A stretch of DNA of 21,778 nucleotides from JAWPMV01 sp038527215 (GCA_038527215.1 JBCBGC010000141.1:1-21778); one strand, 5' to 3'. Shown: positions 1 to 7,665, numbered from the stretch's first letter. Program-made: numbers and translations. The notes: a model not told the origin generated them from the letters alone.

Positions 1-196
1 TTTTTCACTATCGCCTGAACCAATCACATGGGAAAGATTAACTTCATTGAGGATCTACTCCCAGATAGCCAGCCGAACGATTCTTACTAAAGAATTCCTC
101 GGTTCCCGGTATCATGTCGTGGATCAATCCACGCCAGCGTAGTTCCTCAATGAAGTTAATCTTTCCCATGTGATTGGTTCAGGCGATAGTGAAAAA
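1..196. repeat. Fold-back: 53-nt perfect inverted repeat around 90 nt
   Basis: Bases 1-53 are the exact reverse complement of 144-196, with 90 nt between them. The right arm and spacer hold the 5' leader and first codons of tyrS on the minus strand. The left arm repeats the leader and first codons in the opposite direction, so a second tyrS ATG lies at 28-30 on the plus strand. Pairing may continue outside the window, because base 197 is also A. Just inside the arms the two strands carry GTAGaTCC and GTAGtTCC, a microhomology that could have allowed a strand switch. A fold-back chimera at a contig end is the simplest reading. A real inverted duplication is possible. Confidence 0.95.
44..169 (-). 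CDS. tyrS: Tyrosyl-tRNA synthetase, N-terminal fragment cut by fold-back
   Basis: Tyrosyl-tRNA synthetase charges tRNA-Tyr with tyrosine in the cytoplasm. From the ATG at 169-167 the minus strand reads MGKINFIEELRWRGLIHD, then MIPGTEEFFSK and AGYLGVDP. This matches the conserved N-terminus of bacterial TyrRS as I recall it (EELRWRG...PGTEE...AYxGxDPTADSLHIG). The family continues TADSLHIG after VDP. Here the frame enters the inverted arm at about base 53, reads one more residue and stops (TGA, 46-44), so only about 39 authentic residues of a protein of roughly 420 are present. The HIGH-type ATP site and everything after it are missing. The gene is probably intact in the organism and broken here by the fold-back. 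It is divergent from the TPR gene. Confidence 0.85.
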   Translation of the reverse strand: MGKINFIEELRWRGLIHDMIPGTEEFFSKNRSAGYLGVDPQ

Positions 197-197
197 A

Positions 198-528
198 GGT
201 CCTGTAGAAAAAATATGGACAAAAATTGTGCAAAGTACCCTAAGTCCCATGCACGCATCCGGGATGCAAGTTAGAAGGAAAGAAACTTTTGATCAACCAG
301 GCATCCTTTTTTTGTAAAAGTCAGTCTTTAGAGCGGGAAAAGAAACAGGAAAAAAACTGCGCTCAGAATATTTTGATCCTTCGCGATAAAGCACGAATTT
401 CTCGCTTTGAACCAAACGATTCCCAAAGAAAATTCGTTTCTAGTAGAGACCAAAATGCCCTGCCTCCATTTTTGGGCAAAATTCTGTATATTAGAATCCT
501 AACTATCCACACCAACCTACGCAAACCT
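198..528. other. Intergenic region between tyrS and the TPR gene
   Basis: This 331-nt stretch lies between two divergent genes and should hold both promoters. The frame of the TPR gene stays open upstream to a TTG at 289, but that part encodes a charged, non-secretory sequence ahead of a good signal peptide, so I treat it as non-coding. A short hairpin (GCATCC/GGATGC) sits at 255-267. A partial -7-like TATATTAG occurs at 487-494, but no TTG is correctly spaced from it. I see no convincing promoter or RNA gene. Confidence 0.5.
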
Positions 529-1890
529 ATGCAAAAGCTCTTCGCCCGCATCACACTTCAAACCTCTCAGAAAGCTTTCTTATCGCTTTTCTTGTGTCTG
601 TGCTTGACAGCTATGGATGTTGTGCCGGCCATTGCGCAAGGTCCCGGGCGAGCTGCTTACCTGGCTGCCGAAAACTTCCGTAAGCAGAATAAATGTCGGG
701 ATGCGATTGAAAAATATAATGAGGCCATCAATCTGGAGCCGACCAACTATAAGTACTACTTCCAGATGGGTAAGTGCCAGTACAAAATGAGTGACTTTGA
801 AGCAGCAAAGAACTCTTTCCAGAGCACGGTGGATTACAAAAAGAATTTTACTCCAGCTTATTCCCTGCTGGCCAAAATTTATAAGAACGAGAAGAACTAC
901 GATCAGGCCATCTATTATTATGAGCAGGCCGCTCGTTACGAAAGCAATAGCAACCGCAAGGTGCAATATCAATTGCTGCTGGTAAACCTCTTGCTAAAGG
1001 AAGATCAGACCATTGCGGCTAAGCGCCATATTGCCAATGCCAAGCAGATCGATCCCACCAATCCCAACATCCTGTTTTATGATGGAGAGATGGCTTCCCG
1101 GGATGGCCGCTGGCAAGAAGCGAAAAATGCCTATGAGCGCGCCTTATCCTCTGAGCGCCTGAAGAATACCTCTCCCGGAGAGAAAGCCAAGTATTATTAT
1201 TTCTTGGGGGTAGCCCTCAGTAACCTGGGAGACGCTGCCGGAGCCAAAAAGGCCTGGAGCAAAGCCAACTTCGGTCCGTATAAAGCTTTGATCGCGGAGC
1301 AGATGCGTGCCAACAACCACGTGTACTACTACAAAATCGCGGTTAGCTATTATCTCAATGGAGAGTACAACCAGGCCGAAAGCTATATCAACCAGGCTCT
1401 GGAACTTCAGAAAAACTTCTCTAGCGGATTCATCCTCAAAGGGAAAATCGAAGACAAGCGGAATAATCCCAGCCGGGCCCTGAATTACTATCAGCAAGCC
1501 GTAAGTCATGAAAAGTCTCCTGCTCGTAAAGCAAACCTCTTCGGCATGATGGCCTCCATGCAAATGAAGCATAACAATACTTCTGGTGCCCTGGCTAGCC
1601 TGGATAAGGCCCTACAGGTTAATCCTCAGGGTTCTCCCAAGATTCATTATCTCCGCGCTAAGGCACAATATCAGTCTGGTCGCTTTCGCGAAGCCGCCAC
1701 TACTCTGGAAAAACTGCTTTCGATGGGCGTAGATACCAAATCCAAAGCTAAGTATAGCTTTATGCTGGGCATGGCCGCCAAGCAATCTGCAGATTATGAA
1801 ACTGCTCGTGACGCATTTAAAAATGCCATGTACGGGCCATATAAACCTGCCGCTCAAATAGAATTGGGTAAATTGCAGGAGAAGGGATAA
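529..1890 (+). CDS. Secreted tetratricopeptide-repeat protein
   Basis: The 453-residue product starts with a basic segment and hydrophobic core (SLFLCLCLTAMDVVPAIAQG, about residues 19-38), which looks like a signal peptide, so it is probably periplasmic or outer-membrane associated. The rest is a near-continuous array of TPR helices. Examples are CRDAIEKYNEAINLEPTNYK, FEAAKNSFQS, YDQAIYYYEQAARYES, YNQAESYINQALEL, PSRALNYYQQAVSHE and FREAATTLEKLL. Such proteins usually scaffold protein complexes; no enzyme motif is visible. Two similar segments with GPYK and a following A...E occur near residues 247 and 434, which suggests two related halves. I chose the ATG at 529 because the signal peptide follows directly; a TTG at 289 would bury it. 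It appears monocistronic and is followed by a strong terminator. The specific function is unknown. Confidence 0.85.
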   Translation: MQKLFARITLQTSQKAFLSLFLCLCLTAMDVVPAIAQGPGRAAYLAAENFRKQNKCRDAIEKYNEAINLEPTNYKYYFQMGKCQYKMSDFEAAKNSFQSTVDYKKNFTPAYSLLAKIYKNEKNYDQAIYYYEQAARYESNSNRKVQYQLLLVNLLLKEDQTIAAKRHIANAKQIDPTNPNILFYDGEMASRDGRWQEAKNAYERALSSERLKNTSPGEKAKYYYFLGVALSNLGDAAGAKKAWSKANFGPYKALIAEQMRANNHVYYYKIAVSYYLNGEYNQAESYINQALELQKNFSSGFILKGKIEDKRNNPSRALNYYQQAVSHEKSPARKANLFGMMASMQMKHNNTSGALASLDKALQVNPQGSPKIHYLRAKAQYQSGRFREAATTLEKLLSMGVDTKSKAKYSFMLGMAAKQSADYETARDAFKNAMYGPYKPAAQIELGKLQEKG

Positions 1891-1912
1891 GCCCTTCACG
1901 GATAAGAAACTG

Positions 1913-1943
1913 AAAGCCACTCCATTTGGGGTGGCTTTTTTTT
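1913..1943 (+). terminator. Rho-independent terminator of the TPR gene
   Basis: AAGCCAC pairs with GTGGCTT, extended by TCC/GGG with one G-U pair, around a short ATTT loop. A run of T follows. It begins 22 nt after the TPR stop codon. Confidence 0.85.
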
Positions 1944-1967
1944 ATGGGGATGCCCTTCTCCATACAT

Positions 1968-2001
1968 GGTGGCACCGTAGCCGCAGCTTGCAGCTGCGGC
2001 C
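1968..2001 (+). repeat. Dispersed palindromic repeat, family A, copy 1
   Basis: GGTGGCACCGTAG leads into the palindrome CCGCAGCTTGCAGCTGCGG (8-bp arms, TGC centre). The same unit recurs at 2091-2115 and, inverted, at 21699-21730. In the last copy both arms carry a paired change (CCACAG/CTGTGG), so pairing is preserved. No coding potential is seen. Confidence 0.8.
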
Positions 2002-2050
2002 CTAAGCTTAGCCTTGGCTAGCATTCTTACAGCGCTCGCTGGTTTTCCTC

Positions 2051-2075
2051 CAGCGGATGCAATCCGCTGCTACGG
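2051..2075 (-). repeat. Dispersed palindromic repeat, family B, inverted copy
   Basis: Read on the minus strand this is CCGTAGCAGCGG followed by ATTGCATCCGCTG. It matches the copies at 21599-21627 and 21749-21777. The core CAGCGGATTGCATCCGCTG is a near-perfect palindrome. Confidence 0.8.
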
Positions 2076-2090
2076 AGGCCATGATGGAAT

Positions 2091-2115
2091 CGTAGCCGCA
2101 GCTTGCAACTGCGGC
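2091..2115 (+). repeat. Dispersed palindromic repeat, family A, copy 2
   Basis: CGTAGCCGCAG, CTTGCAA, CTGCGGCC: the same unit as 1968-2001 with one central change that shortens the perfect arms to 6 bp. It lies about 100 nt from copy 1 in the same orientation, with a family B copy in between. Confidence 0.75.
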
Positions 2116-2175
2116 CCAAGGCCTGGCCAAAGGCCGAAGGGGATATTCCCCTATCAAATCTGAAAGGAAGGTATC

Positions 2176-3339
2176 CTAATACACCACCGTCTCCTCACCC
2201 TGAATGGTCAGGCGATTTTCTTCAGCCGCTTCACAGCGGCCTACGATCTGGGCCGGCAGGTTAAAGGTTGCGGCCTGATCAATGATGGCCTGGGCGGTTT
2301 TTTCGTCCGTATAAATCTCCAAGCGATGGCCCATGTTGAAGACCTGGTACATCTCCTGCCAACTCGCCCCAGAGGCAGATTGGATATGTCGGAATACCGG
2401 AGGGGTTTCGAAAAGCTTGTCTTTGATGACATGCAAGCCTTTAACAAACTTCATCACCTTGGTTTGACCGCCGCCCGTACAATGGATCAGTCCGTGGATT
2501 TTGTCTCGGTACTGGTCCAGGACGGGTTTCATCAAAGGTAGATAGGTCCGGGTCGGGGAAAGCAGCATTTTCCCAATGTCCAAAGGGCAGTCCTCGGGTT
2601 GGTCCGTCAGTTTATAGGGACCGGCATAAGCCAACTCCTCAGGTACATGCTGCTGATCGTAGGACTCAGGATATTTGGTGCGGTAATCCGCGTGCAGCAT
2701 ATCGTGGCGGCCATTGGTCAGGCCATTGCTGCCGATCCCGCTATTGTAAGCCGTTTCATAGGTAGTTTGCCCAAAGCTGGCCAGCCCGACGATCACATCG
2801 CCGGCCTGAATGTCTTCGTTGGTGATGACCTGAGCCTTGTGTAGGCGACTGAAGGCCGTAACGTCATAAATGAGGGTGCGTACCAGGTCGCCCACATCGG
2901 CGGTCTCTCCGCCTGTATTCTGAGCTTTGATGCCATGCTCATGCAGCATCGCAAAAAAGGCTTCCATCCCGATGAGGATTTCGGAAAGCACCTCGCCTGG
3001 AATCCGGAATTTATTACGGCCAATGGTATTGGAAAACAAGAAATTCTCTACTGCTCCTGCGCACAGCATATCGTCAGTATTCATGACGATGGCATCCTGG
3101 GCCAGGCCCCGCCAGACAGACAAATCGCCCGTCTCCTTCCAGTACATATAGGCTAGAGAAGATTTGGTTCCGGTCCCATCGGCATGCATGATGTTGCAGT
3201 AAGCCTGATCGCCGCCAACTTGGTCTGGGAGGATCTTGCAAAAGGCATTGGGATAAATGCCCTTGCTCAGGTGCTTGATGGCCTTATGCACATCTTCTTT
3301 GGCGGCTGAAACGCCTCTTTTGGCGTAGTTGCTTTCCAT
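2176..3339 (-). CDS. purM: Phosphoribosylformylglycinamidine cyclo-ligase (AIR synthase)
   Basis: PurM closes the imidazole ring of 5-aminoimidazole ribonucleotide from FGAM with ATP, in de novo purine synthesis in the cytoplasm. The 387-residue protein shows the family's nucleotide-site features: HADGTGTKSSLA near residues 53-64, then a stretch with DAIVMNTDDMLCAGA, and NTGGETADVGDLVRT near residues 141-155. GLIHCTGGGQTKV lies in the C-terminal half. The length exceeds the roughly 345 residues of the E. coli enzyme but fits the longer Bacteroidota form as I recall it. The ATG at 3339 follows a Bacteroidota -7 box closely, giving a leader of about 10 nt. No other pur gene is nearby, so it is transcribed alone, behind the terminator of the OmpA gene's divergent neighbour region at 3364-3409. 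Confidence 0.9.
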   Translation of the reverse strand: MESNYAKRGVSAAKEDVHKAIKHLSKGIYPNAFCKILPDQVGGDQAYCNIMHADGTGTKSSLAYMYWKETGDLSVWRGLAQDAIVMNTDDMLCAGAVENFLFSNTIGRNKFRIPGEVLSEILIGMEAFFAMLHEHGIKAQNTGGETADVGDLVRTLIYDVTAFSRLHKAQVITNEDIQAGDVIVGLASFGQTTYETAYNSGIGSNGLTNGRHDMLHADYRTKYPESYDQQHVPEELAYAGPYKLTDQPEDCPLDIGKMLLSPTRTYLPLMKPVLDQYRDKIHGLIHCTGGGQTKVMKFVKGLHVIKDKLFETPPVFRHIQSASGASWQEMYQVFNMGHRLEIYTDEKTAQAIIDQAATFNLPAQIVGRCEAAEENRLTIQGEETVVY

Positions 3340-3355
3340 GTACCAATCTTTGCGA

Positions 3356-3363
3356 CAAAGGTA
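3356..3363 (-). promoter_or_regulatory. -7 promoter element for purM
   Basis: The minus strand reads TACCTTTG, a full match to the Bacteroidota -7 consensus TAnnTTTG, 17 nt before the purM ATG. A clear -33 TTG is not visible, because that region is the T-tract of the OmpA-gene terminator. Confidence 0.55.
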
Positions 3364-3409
3364 AAAAGAAAAAAGTAAGGCTGAGCAGGAATTCGCTGCT
3401 CAGCCTTAC
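3364..3409 (-). terminator. Rho-independent terminator of the OmpA-family gene
   Basis: On the minus strand GTAAGGCTGAGCAG pairs perfectly with CTGCTCAGCCTTAC (14 bp, 7-nt loop), followed by a T-rich tract. It begins about 23 nt after the stop codon of the OmpA-family gene. The T-tract directly abuts the purM -7 box, so termination and the next initiation are packed into about 50 nt. Confidence 0.9.
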
Positions 3410-3432
3410 CATTAAGGATATCTTTTCAGGAC

Positions 3433-5463
3433 TTAGGGAGTCCCGCTAAAGTTCAAGGTCAGGATGCGGAACTCAGTCCGGCGGTTGGCCTGCTCATCGT
3501 CGTCGCTCAACTCTGGATAAATCATCAGTTGAGATTCGCCGAAGCCTTTCCAGGAAAGACGGGCAGGGTTGATGCCATTATCCACCAAATACTTCACCAC
3601 CGCTTTGGCGCGGTTGTTAGACAGGCCGATGTTGTAAGGCTCAGTACCGTTGCTGTCGGTGTGAGAGTTCAACTGAATGGTGATGTTGGGGTTTTTGTAC
3701 AAAATGTCCAACAGGCCGTCCAGTTCGGTCAGGGCATCGGGACGTAGGTAATACTCATCGAAGTCGTAGTAGATATTGTTGATGGTATAAGCATTTTCCA
3801 GGCTCATACGCTCCAACTCGATATCTACATTCTGTACGATCTCAGTATTTTGGTCAATACCCATGGTGCTTACTTCTTCCTCATTGGCGAAGTATTCAGG
3901 GGCATTACCTAAGATTTTGTAATCCTTATCTCCTTCCAGGGGGAACTCAAAGCGAGCGCTCTGGTCCGTTTTGAAGGTATCCAGCACCATGATGGTCCCT
4001 TCAGCGTCTTTTTCGTACAGAATGGCTGTAGCGAATTCAATTGGCTGCAGGGTCTGCTTATCGCGGATCATGCCTTTGACCGCAATTTCCAGTGGCGGAG
4101 GCTTGCGATAAATCGCACGGGCACGATAGATATCATCCCCTCCCTGTCCGCCAGGACGGTCAGAAGTGAAATAAGCGAGAGAATCCTCGTCCATCCACAT
4201 GCTACCGTAATCATTGTAGCTGGTGTTGATGGGGGCGCCCAGGTTTACCGGTTCTGCATAGGAACCAATTTTTCCTTCGGCTACATATAGGTCCAGTCCA
4301 CCAAATCCGGCCAGTCCTTCAGAAGCGAAGAACAAACGCTCACCAGACTCACTGGGGAAAGGAGAAGATTCGTTGAAAGGGGTATTGATGGTAGAACCGA
4401 TGTTCTGCGGAGGAGACCATCCGGTACCTACCCGACGGGAGAACCAGATATCAAATCCCCCTTCACCTCCTTCGCGGTCAGACACGAAGTAAAGGGTACG
4501 ACCATCACGAGCGATGAAAGGCTCACGATCGTCGGTAGGGACCATTTTAGTTTTACCGCGAGAGTTAACGATGATTTCACGCTTGCCGGCGATAGATTCC
4601 ATGAACGTGGCTTTGCCCCATTCTTTCTTCACGGGATCATAGCGAGACATGAAAATGCTACATCCGTTGCGGTTCTTTTTGCTGTTACAGATAGAGAAGA
4701 ACATGGTTTGTCCATCTCCGGAAACAGAGCCAGGACCATCGTTGGTTTTGGTATTGATGCGCTTCTTGGGGAAACGAGTGATTTCACCAAAGATGCTGTC
4801 ATTTTCCCGAATCACATAGTATAAATCCGCGTCTTTGGCCTCTCCAGTAACCCTGTCCCGTTTAGCTTTCTTCTTAGGGAGCGGTCGATAAGAGGCAAAA
4901 ACCAGGAACTTGTCTTCTTGTCTCTGGTCAAGATAAGTAGGATAGCGATCACTGGAAGTAGAGTTGAAAGAAACCGGCGTGATCCGATAGTCAGGTAAGC
5001 TCGCTAAAGAGGCTTCCGCCAGTTCACAACCACGAATTTCCAATTCTGCTCTTTCGTAGTACTCGTCTTGGACGCCGTGGCGCTTTTTAAATTCCTCGAA
5101 GTAATCTTTGGCTTTGCGGTAGTTGTTCAGCCGCTTGTAGGCCAATCCAATCTGCAGATACAACGTATCGTTACGGTTTGGATCAATCTCTGAGGCTTTA
5201 CGATACCAACGCAATGCTTCCTGATATTCTCTCAAGTATACATTGATACGACCCAGCTGATAGGCAGCTTTGTAGTTACTTGGGTCGGCCGACAGCACTT
5301 GCTTGTATAGCACCTGTGCGTCGACGGTATTATTGCTCTGAAAGTACGCGTCAGCCCGGTTGAGTAGTTTCTCCGTGTTTTGCCCCTGCATGAACAATGG
5401 CACCACCAGAAACATCAGCAGACTGGCGACTAAAGAACCCCGCCTGAATAAATAACTGATCAT
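3433..5463 (-). CDS. PorE-like envelope protein: TPR, PD40 propeller, OmpA C-domain
   Basis: The 676-residue protein has a signal peptide (MISYLFRRGSLVASLLMFLV, about residues 1-26). TPR units follow (AYFQSNNTVDAQVLYKQVL, YQEALRWYRKASEIDPN, YRKAKDYFEEFKK). A WD40-like PD40 region contains repeated YFVSDREGGEGGFDIW, FFASEGLAGFGGLDLY and YFTSDRPGGQGGDDIY strands. Then comes a carboxypeptidase-regulatory-like segment (VKGMIRDKQTLQPIEFATA) and an OmpA peptidoglycan-binding domain (SHTDSNG near 600, LSNNRAKAV near 615, ANRRTEFRI near 660). This order and length match PorE of the type IX secretion system as I recall it. However, PorE is a lipoprotein and no lipobox cysteine is seen here. Related OmpA paralogues with this layout are common in Bacteroidota, so the role stays open. 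I chose the ATG at 5463 because the upstream extension lacks a signal peptide and crosses the promoter and the end of mlaE. Confidence 0.85.
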   Translation of the reverse strand: MISYLFRRGSLVASLLMFLVVPLFMQGQNTEKLLNRADAYFQSNNTVDAQVLYKQVLSADPSNYKAAYQLGRINVYLREYQEALRWYRKASEIDPNRNDTLYLQIGLAYKRLNNYRKAKDYFEEFKKRHGVQDEYYERAELEIRGCELAEASLASLPDYRITPVSFNSTSSDRYPTYLDQRQEDKFLVFASYRPLPKKKAKRDRVTGEAKDADLYYVIRENDSIFGEITRFPKKRINTKTNDGPGSVSGDGQTMFFSICNSKKNRNGCSIFMSRYDPVKKEWGKATFMESIAGKREIIVNSRGKTKMVPTDDREPFIARDGRTLYFVSDREGGEGGFDIWFSRRVGTGWSPPQNIGSTINTPFNESSPFPSESGERLFFASEGLAGFGGLDLYVAEGKIGSYAEPVNLGAPINTSYNDYGSMWMDEDSLAYFTSDRPGGQGGDDIYRARAIYRKPPPLEIAVKGMIRDKQTLQPIEFATAILYEKDAEGTIMVLDTFKTDQSARFEFPLEGDKDYKILGNAPEYFANEEEVSTMGIDQNTEIVQNVDIELERMSLENAYTINNIYYDFDEYYLRPDALTELDGLLDILYKNPNITIQLNSHTDSNGTEPYNIGLSNNRAKAVVKYLVDNGINPARLSWKGFGESQLMIYPELSDDDEQANRRTEFRILTLNFSGTP

Positions 5464-5519
5464 AGGTGTGGGTGTTTTTTTCACAAAAGTGGAAATTATA
5501 GAGACAAGTTTATGTATAG

Positions 5520-5550
5520 CAAACTTAGAAAAAATCCGTCTTACCCTCAA
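5520..5550 (-). promoter_or_regulatory. Bacteroidota promoter for the OmpA-family gene
   Basis: The minus strand has TTG at 5550-5548, then 20 nt, then TAAGTTTG at 5527-5520. Both boxes fit the Bacteroidota sigma-70 consensus with ideal spacing. The predicted leader is about 50 nt. The -33 box lies directly after the mlaE stop codon. Confidence 0.8.
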
Positions 5551-5555
5551 CGTTT

Positions 5556-6329
5556 TCAAAACAAAATTATCCAAAGCAGGAAATCTCCTATTAAAATAGC
5601 AATTGCTGAGAGGACAAATGCGTCGATGGTTGCTTTTCCAACCCCCCTGGCTCCGCCCTGGGTGTGTAATCCCTGATAACACCCCAATAATGAGATCAAC
5701 ATACCAAAAAAAGCGCTTTTTATCAGCCCGCCCAGCAGATCACTCAAGGCAAAGAAATCCCGGACCGATTGGAAAAAGGTCCTGACCGTGAGGTCCAGAA
5801 AATAACTGGAGACCAACCATGCTCCCAATACCGCGATTAAAATAGAAAAGAAGGTCAGGATCGGCATCATGACACTCAGCCCCACAAAGCGAGGCATCAC
5901 CAAATAGCGGACAGGATCGATAGACATGGTTCGCAGCGCATCAATTTGCTCCGTCACCTTCATGGTGCCAATTTCAGCCGTCATGGAAGCACCAATCCGG
6001 CCCGCAATCACCAGCGCGGTCAAGACCGGCGCCATTTCCATCATCATAACCCGCACGACCTGTCCGCCCAGTACCGAGAGGGAAACCATGCCTTTAAATT
6101 GATAGGCCGCCTGCCAGGCGACAATGGCCCCGGCAAAGAGACCGATCAATAGCACGAGGGGGATGGAATTAACCCCTACATGATCCAGCTGATACAATAC
6201 CCGACGGCGGTCCCGCCAGGCATATCGCAGGGAGGCCCCTACTTGCCATAAGAGATAACCGAACTCACCGAGGGCCTGAATCATATATTGTCGTGGGCTT
6301 AATAGGGGCAATTTAGTATTTTCGGCCAT
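5556..6329 (-). CDS. mlaE: MlaE-family lipid ABC transporter permease
   Basis: MlaE permeases form the inner-membrane part of ABC systems that move phospholipids between inner and outer membranes. The 257-residue protein has the family core: VGVNSIPLVLLIGLFAGAI (membrane insertion), the ELGP-like stretch MEMAPVLTALVIAGRIGASM, the coupling-helix motif TAEIGTMKVTEQIDALRTM, DPVRYLVMPRF, and a C-terminal helix ending GDFLLWIILF. About five to six membrane segments are visible. No MlaF ATPase or MlaD MCE gene is adjacent in this window. The ATG at 6329 (MAENTK) overlaps the divergent deacetylase ATG by two bases. A start at 6284 (MIQALGEFG) would leave a 43-nt gap and is a fair alternative. The larger open frame to 6380 is unlikely. 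Confidence 0.88.
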   Translation of the reverse strand: MAENTKLPLLSPRQYMIQALGEFGYLLWQVGASLRYAWRDRRRVLYQLDHVGVNSIPLVLLIGLFAGAIVAWQAAYQFKGMVSLSVLGGQVVRVMMMEMAPVLTALVIAGRIGASMTAEIGTMKVTEQIDALRTMSIDPVRYLVMPRFVGLSVMMPILTFFSILIAVLGAWLVSSYFLDLTVRTFFQSVRDFFALSDLLGGLIKSAFFGMLISLLGCYQGLHTQGGARGVGKATIDAFVLSAIAILIGDFLLWIILF

Positions 6330-7650
6330 GATCTGTCTGTTGCATCCTGATCCGGGACCACGCTTAGCCTTTGCGGCCAAGGTATTGTTCCAATACCTGT
6401 TGCGAGTTCCCTACTGCTGGGTATCAGCAGCAACGGAAGCAGCAGAAGATCGGCTTTATCTCTCTTACCAACCAGAAGCGCCCGAACAAGGTTTCGCGCT
6501 TTTTGATAGCGGATGGTTTGCGCTGGATCCGCTGACCCACCCACCTGGCGTGGCGCAGCAAGCCCAGCAAAGTGTCCTCTTTCCAGCTCCAAATCCTCAG
6601 GGATTCTGTTTAGGATACGATATTCTGGCCGCGGTTTTTTACCTGGTGGCGGATGTAGAAAAATATCAGGCTTCCCACCTGGATCACTACCAAAGATATG
6701 AACAGCAAGCCTATCCTTCGGCAGATTGGGGTCTGGAGCATCGTCCCCTGGCGCAGGTATATGCGGAAGAATTGTGGGAGGTTCTTACCGCTGCCCATCC
6801 GAAGGCCGCAGCCTGGAGGCAGTCTGCCTCTTTTACTTATGAAATCACCTGGGACATTGACCATCCCTGGAAGTATCTGCATAAAAGCCTCCCGGTCAGC
6901 CTGGGCGGTTGGGTTAAGGAATGGCTCAGAGGAGATGTATCCTCGGCTCTGGAGCGCATGCGCAGTTGGGTGAGTCGTAAAGACCCCTATTTCACTTTTG
7001 AAGAGGTGCTCACCTTAAGTCCGCCTGAGCGAAGCCGCTTCTTTTTTCTGATTGATCGGCACCACTCCAACGATAGCCGCTTCACCTACCAACTCCCGGC
7101 CTTACAAGCCTTGATCCGGAAAATTGCCGCTACCCATCCCGTAGGCATTCATCCTTCGTTTACCAGCTTTCAGGACGAGGAAAAAATCCGGCACGAAACC
7201 ACCATGCTGGGCCATTTTACCGACCAGTCGGTCCAGTCGGCTCGCATGCACTATTTGCGCTTTCACTATCCTGAGACCTACCGCTATTTGCTCCAGGCAG
7301 GGATTCGCCATGAGTATACGCCTTGCCTTTATCAGCAAGGTGGATTTCCGCTGGGGGTGGCTGTGCCCATTCCCTGGTACGATCTGCTGGCGGATGTCGA
7401 AAGTGAATTGATGTTGCACCCTACCCTGCTCATGGATCGAAGCCTGCAACAATACGCAGCCCTCAGTCCTGAAGCGGCCCTGGAACGCACGAAAACTTTA
7501 ATTGAGGTTTGCCACACATTTAATGGGCACTTTACCTTACTTTTGCACAACGATGTTCTGAGCGAATCGGGAGAGTGGAAAGGCTGGAGCGCTTTTGCCC
7601 GAGAAACCATCAGCTTATTACAAGCAGCCGCCCGGAACCAAGCCTACTGA
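6328..7650 (+). CDS. Polysaccharide deacetylase-like protein (DUF7033 type)
   Basis: The 440-residue protein resembles the Bacteroidota family with an N-terminal DUF7033 region (about 1-165) and a C-terminal polysaccharide deacetylase-like (NodB) barrel. Visible motifs are TYEITWDIDHPWKY (170-183, the catalytic-site Asp pair), GIHPS (273-277, metal-site His and Ser), R306 with HYLRF (308-312) and LLLHND (404-409). Known members remove N-acetyl groups from surface polysaccharides or act in their assembly; the substrate here cannot be read from sequence. No signal peptide is evident. It begins at the ATG overlapping the mlaE start codon, and MICLLHPDPGPRLAF fits the family's N-terminus. It is followed after 15 nt by a FemAB-type acyltransferase gene, consistent with a cell-surface glycan or peptidoglycan modification unit. 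Confidence 0.8.
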   Translation: MICLLHPDPGPRLAFAAKVLFQYLLRVPYCWVSAATEAAEDRLYLSYQPEAPEQGFALFDSGWFALDPLTHPPGVAQQAQQSVLFPAPNPQGFCLGYDILAAVFYLVADVEKYQASHLDHYQRYEQQAYPSADWGLEHRPLAQVYAEELWEVLTAAHPKAAAWRQSASFTYEITWDIDHPWKYLHKSLPVSLGGWVKEWLRGDVSSALERMRSWVSRKDPYFTFEEVLTLSPPERSRFFFLIDRHHSNDSRFTYQLPALQALIRKIAATHPVGIHPSFTSFQDEEKIRHETTMLGHFTDQSVQSARMHYLRFHYPETYRYLLQAGIRHEYTPCLYQQGGFPLGVAVPIPWYDLLADVESELMLHPTLLMDRSLQQYAALSPEAALERTKTLIEVCHTFNGHFTLLLHNDVLSESGEWKGWSAFARETISLLQAAARNQAY

Positions 7651-7665
7651 GGAAGTATTCTGTCC

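Noticed and set aside
1..196. Invertible promoter (phase switch) or small MITE-like element at the left edge
   Set aside because: The spacer and right arm encode the conserved TyrRS N-terminus in frame, so this is a gene 5' end with its own inverted copy, not an inverton or transposon. No promoter consensus is visible in the 90-nt spacer.
289..528. N-terminal extension of the TPR protein from a TTG at 289
   Set aside because: It would bury a good signal peptide behind 80 charged residues with no family similarity; the ATG at 529 explains the protein fully.
1144..1572. Minus-strand open frame inside the TPR gene
   Set aside because: It is antisense to a clear TPR array with no start context or recognisable domain.
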